Under the pieces are notes generated by a model that saw nothing but the letters and a program-made list of their open reading frames with translations, ran no database searches and was not told the origin of the DNA. The translations under genes were made by a program, and so were the position numbers. From Candidatus Kapaibacterium sp. (lineage in GTDB: Bacteria; Bacteroidota; Ignavibacteria; Kapaibacteriales; UBA7675), in NCBI GenBank assembly GCA_028284775.1, contig JANQRB010000016.1:26204-90203 (forward strand): a DNA stretch of 64,000 nucleotides. The letters are read 5' to 3'. Each line of letters starts with the position of its first letter. Positions within the stretch are counted from its first letter, which is position 1. Of the stretch, positions 27,801-34,998 are shown piece by piece.

Positions 27801-28849
27801 TCGGCTACTATGCCGGTCCCCTGGTACAGCCCTATGATGCTTTCGTTGCGAAATATCGCCCCGGCACATCTGCTTTATTATGGGCTACCTATCTTGGTCA
27901 ATATTGGGAAGACGTGGGAATGGGTGTCACCATCGTCGACGGCGATCAGATTGTCGTTACTGGCTATACCGACAATCATCCCAACCCGCCCTTCAACCGG
28001 CCCGTCTTCGAGACCTACGGCAGCGTCAATAACTTCCCCGGCGGCAAGTATGACGCATTCCTGGCCAAATACAGCGCCAACGGCGCCGCAGATTGGGCGA
28101 TAATGTACGGAAGCGATGATGATGACTTTGGTACAGCCATAACGACGGGATCGGATGGCAATGTGTGTTCAACGGGGATTACGCATAACCTTACTGCTGC
28201 GACTCCTGCGTTTCCATTGTTTCCAACCAGTCTCCTGCCGTTGGTTCCGACAGAATCATTTGACGCCTTCATCTTGAAGTATGACCAATTCGGCATTCGC
28301 TGGGGAGCGAATGTGTGGACGCCAATCAATGGTAATGATGAGGACGCAACAGGAATCGACTTTAGCAACAACCAAGTGCTTCTTGCCGGGACATCAAATG
28401 ATGACAATCTGCCGAATTTTGCGAACGGATTGTTTCCAGTCGGCAACAACTTTAGTAACCGAGACAGCTACGTCGCCGTTTTCAGCGCACAGACCCTGAT
28501 CCAGGACGCCGTCAATGGTGGCACATACTTCTTAGGCAATAACGGCTGTGTTCATGCCAACGGCATTGCCATCGATGCGCAAGACAGGGTTGTCATTGCC
28601 GGTTGGACCAATGCCGATAACTTCGCGAATATCGACAACCTGCATCCCTGGGCTTTTCAGCCGGAAAACGCAGGCCCCCTGAACAACGGTCACGAAGATG
28701 GCTTCATTGCGCAACTCGAGTTTGACCTGCAGGATCTGGCAAAAAACTTGCGCCGGCCTACGATGATGACACAGGTTCCTTCGAGAGTCACAATCCCGAT
28801 GAAAACCTTAGCATCAGTCCCAATCCTGCTCAGAATTCGATACATGTAG
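24890..28849 (+). CDS. SBBP-repeat surface protein, zero-frame product lacking sorting domain
   Basis: A 1319-codon frame. Residues 1-30 form a signal peptide. Residues ~65-300 match the N-terminal domain usual in SBBP proteins (SFLENNGQ, YQNIYKDIDL, GLKYDFIVHPGGNP). About a dozen SBBP beta-propeller repeats follow (WATYYGS, DVAVDANNNIYVVG; WATFYGG, PIVTGYTNS and so on). The protein then reads through a slippery A_AAA_AAC at 28741-28747 and stops at 28849 after 33 codons with no recognisable domain. The T9SS sorting domain expected at the end is present in the -1 frame (28747-29049). The gene is thus either frameshifted by a single-A indel or uses programmed -1 frameshifting. No Shine-Dalgarno is visible before ATG 24890. 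Confidence 0.88.
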   Translation: MKPYLNSIPIAILLVFAIGSTASVVAISAESRLSAHGTTELHSSSVADATQQAKAIEKAGNYLAASNQSFLENNGQIRNQHGKVVSDIKFAIHQGSLNAYFMPDRISYVFTGSAAANSSNKQGIVPSYAAHAERKAMRYRLDVELQGCNPSVQLIGNGRGTSPYNFVNGADQAQSIVAYQYQEILYQNIYKDIDLQFRLTESGLKYDFIVHPGGNPADIRMRYIGATKLALNADQELLVTTPIGEMVEDIPLTYLKSPESGSVYSAQREVIKAHYQVRNNIVSFDLPEYDPSLTLVIDPLISWATYYGSQKPTGGQDEARDVAVDANNNIYVVGDTDSQFFPEDGWFPYGGFHDAFIIKFDPDGNVIWATFYGGEQDDFATSVVVDDQNYPIVTGYTNSINLPVSNGFQMNNNGGYDAFISRFDPTFNFLSWGSYVGGAGDDYGMSIALVGAPKRPTITGYTNSVNTSAANDFPVTGNAAQLNNSGVNDAFVVQLSATTLYYSSFWGGPNDDRGMGITGDREGNIIFCGWAQAFFPMLAAGNPTYDGGTYDGFACRIDQTHNLVWSTYLEPQNVGNRDQRAMDIAYARNDISIPISVREVVIVGYGNGDDATAQYDALLYRLNMAGGGSIGTALTFGGATFNEFGHGISIMDEDFSTGLYNVVITGSAQSADLPVVEPFQRFHYALNQQLGFPNQNPEESFVAKFDGMSWIADPLWASYYGANGLDEGNAVAVDGTGRVIMVGTSNSNNLTLRDEVQQHSGLFNDLDAFVVVVEEKGMFPTFYGGTSAPDAMELVGYNDRIEDLTVDNLGNIYITGFAQSFHEFPLTTGVHQEVPGEGILAPSFTDAFVAKFDANGNLIWSSYFGGELEDVGKGVAVSLDGQSVAITGYTQSESGIATAIQTVHGGGSYDAFLAIFNADQGTVDGWTSYLGGTLEDGGEDIAFDANGDIVITGWTNSRTGIATAGAAKEYIGYYAGPLVQPYDAFVAKYRPGTSALLWATYLGQYWEDVGMGVTIVDGDQIVVTGYTDNHPNPPFNRPVFETYGSVNNFPGGKYDAFLAKYSANGAADWAIMYGSDDDDFGTAITTGSDGNVCSTGITHNLTAATPAFPLFPTSLLPLVPTESFDAFILKYDQFGIRWGANVWTPINGNDEDATGIDFSNNQVLLAGTSNDDNLPNFANGLFPVGNNFSNRDSYVAVFSAQTLIQDAVNGGTYFLGNNGCVHANGIAIDAQDRVVIAGWTNADNFANIDNLHPWAFQPENAGPLNNGHEDGFIAQLEFDLQDLAKNLRRPTMMTQVPSRVTIPMKTLASVPILLRIRYM

Positions 28850-29049
28850 CGCTCAAGCTGCCTCGGGATTCAGAAATGCATTTGTCGATTTGTGATATGA
28901 TCGGCGTGGAGCATATTCGAATCTTCGAAAGCGGATCGAAGGGAGAAAACAGTCGCGAAGTCGATGTTTCCGCCCTGCCGGCGGGAACCTATTTGCTGCA
29001 GGTACAGGCTGGTGCGCAAAAATTCAGACAAAAATTTGTCAAAAACTAA
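28747..29049 (+). CDS. type IX sorting domain of the SBBP protein, in the -1 frame
   Basis: Reading from 28747 in the -1 frame relative to the SBBP gene gives ~100 codons: an acidic linker, then NLSISPNPAQNSIHVAL, a central ICDMIGV, SALPAGTYLLQVQ and a basic FRQKFVKN end, closed by TAA at 29047-29049. This is a complete T9SS C-terminal domain. It has no start codon or ribosome binding site of its own that would make sense, so it is expressed only as a fusion. The shift point is the A-tract at 28741-28746. Full-length product would be about 1385 residues. Confidence 0.85.
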   Translation, partial: LAPAYDDDTGSFESHNPDENLSISPNPAQNSIHVALKLPRDSEMHLSICDMIGVEHIRIFESGSKGENSREVDVSALPAGTYLLQVQAGAQKFRQKFVKN

Positions 29050-29065
29050 AGTCAAATGTTTCAAA

Positions 29066-29104
29066 CAAGACCGGAGAAATGGAGCTCTCCGGTCTTGATC
29101 CTTT
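29066..29104 (+). terminator. intrinsic terminator after SBBP gene
   Basis: A perfect 12-bp inverted repeat (CAAGACCGGAGA / TCTCCGGTCTTG, arms 29066-29077 and 29086-29097, 8-nt loop) followed by a short T-run at 29101-29104. It lies 16 bp after the stop of the -1 frame sorting domain and 217 bp after the zero-frame stop, which supports the sorting domain as the true gene end. Confidence 0.75.
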
Positions 29105-29201
29105 TGATGACATTCGCAAGAATTAATTGCCTTGTCGGCAAGCGGTAATTTTATACTTTAACCCTGCATAACAATCGATTCAAAGTACCGGCAAAATTGC
29201 T

Positions 29202-32200
29202 GTGGTGAAAATTCACAATCTCGTAATCTTATGCGCATCCCTGGCAACGCTCTTGTTTGCCCATTTGAGCATTGAGGCCGTCGAACTCAACAATCGCGGG
29301 ACGAATTTCTATTTTAATGTGTATTCGAAATTTGGCGAGCCCGTCAACGGCCCTTGTTCACCGTCATCTAGAATCTTCGTGTACCTTGGATCCGACATTC
29401 CGACAGAAGGGCGCATTTGGAACTCCGACAGTGGCTGGGAGCGGCAATTTTCAACCGATCCCGAGAGATTGACACTTGTCGAGGTACCCGGACATGTGAT
29501 TCCCTGCGGTTTCGGAGGGGAGCTGCGGGGTGATGGTGTACTTATCGAGGCCGAAGACGATGTCTTTGTCCAGGTAATGGTAGTGGGAACTTACGGGTCA
29601 ACCAATCATAAAGATATGGCATCGCTGCGTCCTGTCGAAGCCTTCGGCACCCACTATAATGCGATTACCGCGGTTAGCTGCCACAGAGCCAGTGCCTTTC
29701 TCTGCAATGCGAATCATACCGGCATCAATATCATCGCCGGCCAAGACGATACCGAGGTTGAGATCATCCCGACCGATACAACCATTCACGGTGTTCCGAT
29801 TGGCGAGCCGGTAAACGTTAGCCTTGACAGGGGGGAAATGTACGTACTTCGATCGCTCTCACATCAAGTAAAAACGAATATCGATATGAGCGGCAGCTTC
29901 ATCAAAGCCTCAAAGCCGGTTGCGGTTTTTTCAGCTACCCATGGCGCGGATAATCTCTTTACTAATGGAGGTACTAACAACGCCTTCGCACAACTGTTAC
30001 CGGTCTCATCTTGGGGCAGAGAGTACATCCTCGTGCCGCTTCGAGGTGCGACCGGCGGCTTTGGCTGCCGTGTCGTCGCAGCATATGATAACACGGAACT
30101 AACAATAAACAATACTGAAATAATCAGCCTGGACGCCGGTGAAGTCTGGACGGAGAGGTACTTCGATGCCGTTTACCTCAACGCTAACAATCCGGTTGAA
30201 GTTGCCCAATTTTCTCACAGCGGAACCAATAGCGCCGATTCCATCAAGACCGTTTCACTGGCTACCGTAACGCCGCTCGAACAAATAGCACTGACCAACG
30301 AACTATTCCCCGACCACCCGGGGGAGTTTCCGCATCGATTTACCTTTGTAAATGTTTTAACAAAAACTGAATTCCTGCATGATGATATCCTGGTCGACGG
30401 AAAGCCGATCAATGATAAGTTTGTGCCGGTACAGGTTCATCCCGAATTCTCTTACGCGCGCATTTCTTTTCCTATCCTGCGACCGGATTTAGTGGTGGAT
30501 CATCACCGCCTTCAGGCCAGGAATCCCTTTGCGGCTTACGTCTACGGATCCGGCGATCAATCGATAGATGGATTTGACGTGCCGTACATGTACAATCTCG
30601 GCGGCGCAAACCGTAACCTTGCCGTCGAACTGGATCTCGGTCTGGATAGCGCGGTAGTCTGTCCCGATTCGCTGTTTACACTGCGCGCCAACTTGCGTGT
30701 GCCGCTCGATACCGCCGATGCCCGCTGGCTTTGGGATTTTGGCGACGGCACAGGCGCCGAAGGCTTTCACGTGCAACATTCCTATGCCAAAGAAGGAGAG
30801 TATCGGGTAAGCCTGTCAATCACGAAAGCGGAATGTCCCGTCATCGATCCTTCAAGTACGATCATTCAGGTACGCGCTCCCAGGCTTCAGATGAAGGATG
30901 TGGTGGATTTCGGTAGCCCTGTACTTTGCCCGGAAGCTCTTGTCGAGCGGGAAATCGAAATTCACAATATCGGTGTCCGCGACGCAGTTATCGATAGCAT
31001 CTCAATGTCAAACGACATGTTCGAATTAGTCGAACCGGAGTTTCCGCAATTCCTCTTATCCCAAAAGCAGCTTAACCTGCGGTTCATATTTACTCCAACA
31101 AAGACCGGGCCTGTGGAGACTACTTTGCTGGTCCACGGGAGTCCTTGTGATTTTGAGCTGCGGACACTACTCAAGGCCAATGTCGAACAAATGGCGTCGC
31201 CCGAGTCGAGCGTTGATATTGTCGATTTTGGTGTATTCGAAGGATGTAGCGAGTTTAGGCGGGACAGCGTTATTCAAATTCGCAATCAGAGCAATCAGGT
31301 GTTGGATATTATCGCAGTCCTTAGTGAGTCGCCATTTAGTGTTGCTCATGAACGATTGCCTTTCTATCTTGATCCCGATACAGAGACAAATTTCACAATC
31401 AGCTTTCAGGCAAAGGGGCAAACTCAGCGCGAAGACAGCATTCTGATCGTTTATAAATCCGGCCAGTGTATCGATACGCTGCGAATAGCGCTGCGAGCTG
31501 TCATTAACAGCGAAGGACCTGTTGCCGATGCCGGCACTGACAGGCAGATTTGTGCCGGCGCCGCCATTCAGCTTCAGGCGAGTGGTGGCCTGCACTATGA
31601 ATGGCGGCCTGAAGAAGGCTTAAGTGATCCCACGATTGCCAATCCGATTGCGTCACCTCAAACAACAACAGACTATACTGTCAGGGTCACTGATGAGAAG
31701 GGCTGTACGGACGAAGACCAGGTACGGGTTATCGTTTCAGACAAATTAGACGTTCAGACCAACGGCGATCAATGGATTTGCAATGGCGAAACCATGCAAC
31801 TGCAGGCAACGGGGGGCGATTCATATCAATGGTCGCCTTCGAAAGGCTTAAGTGCCGATAACATTCCAAATCCTCTTGCTAATCCAACTACTACGACAAA
31901 GTACACCGTGAGGGTTAGCAGCGGATCGTGCACGGGCTCAACCAGCCTGACGATAAACGTTTACCCTAGGCCAGAGATTACCGTCAGCGCCAGCTCAATC
32001 GTGTGCCGCGGAGAGCAGGTAGAATTAAGTGCGCGGGGAGGCATCGCTTATTCCTGGGAACCGGCCGAATTGCTTGACGATCCACACAGGGCCGATCCAC
32101 GTGCGACTATCGAAGAAAACAGCGTGTTTAAGGTCCGAATCGTAGACGAAAACGACTGCGTGTTCGAACGCAATGTTTCGGTACAGGTTGCCGATCCCCT

Positions 32201-32924
32201 TCGTCTGCGTTTCGCAGCCGCAACACTGACAGAGCAAGCTTTGCCGGGTGAGCGCAAAGACCTTGCTGTTGAATTGGAGTCACCTGCAAACGAACGCATC
32301 GCGGAAATCGGCATCGATTCACTGCGCTTTGTACTGTCGTATGATTCGGAGGGACTCGCCTATCTGAATGGAGGTATCGCCAATGGCAACGCAAATGACG
32401 GCTGGCGGTGGACGGCACAAGAGAATAGTGCCGCCAATGAGTTAATCGTTGCCGGCACGGGTCCGCCGATGCAAAGGTCCGGCAATCTTTGCATAATTCC
32501 CTTAACAGTGTTTCTTCATTCCTATGATACACTCTTTGCTTCAATCAATATCACGACGCTTGAAGTATTTTCTTCAAATTCATGCTTCGAGGTGGAAAGC
32601 AGTTCAGGCGGCATTCCTCTATCGCCGATCTGTCTGCGAAACCAGCGAAGTCTTAACCTGAGTACTGTGAGCTTTTTACTTGGCGACGCGCAGCCGAATC
32701 CGGCGCAATCTTCAACGATCATTCCCTACGGCATCGGCCTGCGGAGTCAGACTCAGATCGTTTTGTTTAATTCGCTGGGTATTAAGCTCGGAGAATTGGT
32801 CAACAGAATTCATGAAGCAGGCAATTACGAGCTTGAAGTGCGCGATTTGCCAGCTGGTCTCTACTATTACACGATGGAGTCCGGTCCCTATCAGGCAAGG
32901 AGGAAGTTTATTGTTATTAAATAG
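29202..32924 (+). CDS. IgGFc-binding-like / PKD / choice-of-anchor surface protein with type IX sorting domain
   Basis: A 1240-residue exported protein starting at tandem GTG codons (29202, 29205). Signal peptide ~1-25. Residues ~30-465 resemble the IgGFc-binding N-terminal domain found in Bacteroidota surface proteins (GFGGELRGDGVLIEAEDDVFVQ-type segment, KPVAVFSATHGA). A PKD domain follows at ~495-560 (WLWDFGDGTGAEGFHVQHSY), then two choice-of-anchor-D modules (~565-770), then three ~85-residue Ig-like repeats each with a paired Cys (QICAGAAIQLQASGG, WICNGETMQLQATGG, IVCRGEQVELSARGG). A cohesin-like segment and a T9SS sorting domain (DAQPNPAQSSTIIPY, LPAGLYYYTM) close the protein. Role: adhesion or surface-layer structure, by analogy. 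Confidence 0.88.
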   Translation: MVKIHNLVILCASLATLLFAHLSIEAVELNNRGTNFYFNVYSKFGEPVNGPCSPSSRIFVYLGSDIPTEGRIWNSDSGWERQFSTDPERLTLVEVPGHVIPCGFGGELRGDGVLIEAEDDVFVQVMVVGTYGSTNHKDMASLRPVEAFGTHYNAITAVSCHRASAFLCNANHTGINIIAGQDDTEVEIIPTDTTIHGVPIGEPVNVSLDRGEMYVLRSLSHQVKTNIDMSGSFIKASKPVAVFSATHGADNLFTNGGTNNAFAQLLPVSSWGREYILVPLRGATGGFGCRVVAAYDNTELTINNTEIISLDAGEVWTERYFDAVYLNANNPVEVAQFSHSGTNSADSIKTVSLATVTPLEQIALTNELFPDHPGEFPHRFTFVNVLTKTEFLHDDILVDGKPINDKFVPVQVHPEFSYARISFPILRPDLVVDHHRLQARNPFAAYVYGSGDQSIDGFDVPYMYNLGGANRNLAVELDLGLDSAVVCPDSLFTLRANLRVPLDTADARWLWDFGDGTGAEGFHVQHSYAKEGEYRVSLSITKAECPVIDPSSTIIQVRAPRLQMKDVVDFGSPVLCPEALVEREIEIHNIGVRDAVIDSISMSNDMFELVEPEFPQFLLSQKQLNLRFIFTPTKTGPVETTLLVHGSPCDFELRTLLKANVEQMASPESSVDIVDFGVFEGCSEFRRDSVIQIRNQSNQVLDIIAVLSESPFSVAHERLPFYLDPDTETNFTISFQAKGQTQREDSILIVYKSGQCIDTLRIALRAVINSEGPVADAGTDRQICAGAAIQLQASGGLHYEWRPEEGLSDPTIANPIASPQTTTDYTVRVTDEKGCTDEDQVRVIVSDKLDVQTNGDQWICNGETMQLQATGGDSYQWSPSKGLSADNIPNPLANPTTTTKYTVRVSSGSCTGSTSLTINVYPRPEITVSASSIVCRGEQVELSARGGIAYSWEPAELLDDPHRADPRATIEENSVFKVRIVDENDCVFERNVSVQVADPLRLRFAAATLTEQALPGERKDLAVELESPANERIAEIGIDSLRFVLSYDSEGLAYLNGGIANGNANDGWRWTAQENSAANELIVAGTGPPMQRSGNLCIIPLTVFLHSYDTLFASINITTLEVFSSNSCFEVESSSGGIPLSPICLRNQRSLNLSTVSFLLGDAQPNPAQSSTIIPYGIGLRSQTQIVLFNSLGIKLGELVNRIHEAGNYELEVRDLPAGLYYYTMESGPYQARRKFIVIK

Positions 32925-33766
32925 TTTATGCAGCAAATTGGCTTGACTCACTAAAGCACATGCACAGAATAATTATCTCAAGCTGCCGAATTACATCACT
33001 ACAAAATTAACGACAATACGAAATTGACATTCACTTTCGAGCCAGTTTTGATTGCTGTTTGGCCAAGTCTGCGATTGCCAGCCAGATCAATAATTCCCTG
33101 TGCGGCGCTATTTACATAAACCATACATCCGGCGCAGCTTTTCAGCGGCCGGCAGACCGATCCCAAGGATGTTCCTTCGCCTTTCATCCATTGTTCACAG
33201 CCAACGGTCACTGCGATGGCTCACTAATATTTTTTCAATCTTCTCTTGTCAGAAAGCGACAAAGATGATAGATTTGCCGCACTCCTTATTGTTGAATCTT
33301 GATAGGAGATGACCAAGATGATTGCCATTCAAATGCTGCCTGCCGCGAAATGCGGGAAGTGGAGCTAGGGTCGATAGAAAGTGTTCGTCATTTTCACTCA
33401 ATCCGCCGCTACTTTCCCGCTTACCGCATAGCTTCATCGCAACAATTCCTTCCGTTGCGATCGTCCGCTACGTACTAATATTCTGCACCGTGTCCGTCCT
33501 TTCTTCGTGAAAAGCCGGTAGACTTGTGACTGTCCGCTCGAAAACCGGCCTCCAATTCGCGAGACCGGCAGATGGACCGGGCCGACGATTAGCTGTTGAG
33601 CAGGAACGTCAGTACTGGCAGAGCGAGAACGACACGATCGCACGCACGTAGCGTTTCGTCTGCGCCGCAACCAGGGGTTCAATGACCTGGTACCGGCGTC
33701 CTTCTGTTGAAAAGGCCGCAGCATTTCAGAATTACAGGCACATATTATCTCTTGGGAACTTCAACA
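32925..33766 (+). other. intergenic region without recognisable gene
   Basis: About 840 bp. Short open frames exist on both strands (all under 100 codons) but show no conserved motifs, hydrophobic signals or ribosome sites. No tRNA-like or repeat structure was seen by eye. It may hold a degraded gene or a small RNA; neither can be supported. The rsgA frame can be extended upstream only from a TTG at 33707. Confidence 0.5.
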
Positions 33767-34855
33767 ATGAACATAAATGAATGTGGCTGGAATGACCAGC
33801 TCGCAAAAGATTTTCACAGCTTATTTAAGCCGCCGCTGCTACCGGCTCGCATTGCGGCGCAGTACAAGTCTCACTATAGCATCGTACATGAATCAGGTGA
33901 GGCCAGAGCAACACTGGCGGGCCGCTTTCTGCACAATACGCCGCGGGATGCCGACTTGCCGGCCGTCGGCGACTGGGTGGCAGTTACCAAAGCCGATGAA
34001 GAATCCAAGGCCGTCATTCATGGTCTCCTGCCGCGACGATCGAAGTTTTCGCGCACGGCGCCCGACCTTGAACAGCGCAGCGGAACGGCCGAACAGGTGC
34101 TGGTGGCGAACATCGACCTGGCATTGATATTGAGCTCGTTAAACGAAGAGTTCAGCCTGCGCCGCATCGAGCGCTACCTGACAATGGTCTGGAACGGCGG
34201 CGCCGTGCCGTTGCTGGTTTTGACAAAGGTTGATGAATGTGCCGACCGATCCGAGTTTCTGGAAGCGATCGGGGACATAGCGATGGGCGTCCCCGTACTC
34301 CTGACGAGCGCCGTGCAGGGTGAAGGTCTCGATGCCCTGCGTGAATATCTCAAACCCGGCAGAACCGCCGTTATGCTCGGTTCATCCGGGGTTGGCAAAT
34401 CCACCCTGATGAATGCCCTGATGGGGCGGGATGTCACGGAGGTGGCTGCCATCAGCGACTACAAGGATCGCGGCAGACATACGACGACCCATCGGCAACT
34501 CTACTTACTGCCGCAAGGCTCGATCATAATCGACACGCCGGGACTGCGCGAGATTCATCTGTGGAGCGATGAAGAGGGATTTGGACGTACCTTTCAGGAT
34601 ATCGAAGAACTCGCCGCTTCCTGTCGTTTTTCGGACTGCCGTCACGGCGAAGAGCCCGGTTGCGCGGTGCAGCTCGCGATCGTCAATGGCGAGCTGAACG
34701 AGGGACGCCTGCGCTCTTTCCATAAACTGCAGCGGGAAATCGCATACCAGGAAAATCGGATCTCTGCATCGACGGCGCGGCGGGAAGAACGCAAACGCAG
34801 CAAACTCTACAAGGAACATCGCAAAATGTTGCGCCTGCGCAATCGGTTAAAATGA
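33767..34855 (+). CDS. rsgA: ribosome small subunit-dependent GTPase A
   Basis: A 362-residue circularly permuted GTPase. An N-terminal OB-fold part (~residues 35-100, PAVGDWVAVTKAD) is followed by G4 (LTKVDEC), then G1 GSSGVGKS at 205-212, G2/G3 with DTPGLRE, and a C-terminal zinc site CRFSDCRHGEEPGC with the expected Cys-Cys-His-Cys ligands. RsgA (YjeQ) binds the 30S subunit late in its assembly and hydrolyses GTP on release. The start is taken at ATG 33767 (MNINECGW). The basic C-terminal helix (KRSKLYKEHRKMLRLRNRLK) is typical of the family. It stands alone. Confidence 0.93.
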   Translation: MNINECGWNDQLAKDFHSLFKPPLLPARIAAQYKSHYSIVHESGEARATLAGRFLHNTPRDADLPAVGDWVAVTKADEESKAVIHGLLPRRSKFSRTAPDLEQRSGTAEQVLVANIDLALILSSLNEEFSLRRIERYLTMVWNGGAVPLLVLTKVDECADRSEFLEAIGDIAMGVPVLLTSAVQGEGLDALREYLKPGRTAVMLGSSGVGKSTLMNALMGRDVTEVAAISDYKDRGRHTTTHRQLYLLPQGSIIIDTPGLREIHLWSDEEGFGRTFQDIEELAASCRFSDCRHGEEPGCAVQLAIVNGELNEGRLRSFHKLQREIAYQENRISASTARREERKRSKLYKEHRKMLRLRNRLK

Positions 34856-34998
34856 CGACACTGGCTATCATATACAATAATTGAATAAATTGTCATGCTG
34901 CTCCGCGCCGCTTTACCCGGATGGTGCGGAGCGGCGGGCCAGCTCAACTTGCTATTCCACAACTTCGCAAGAAGTCCAATGATCTCTAAGGATATACT

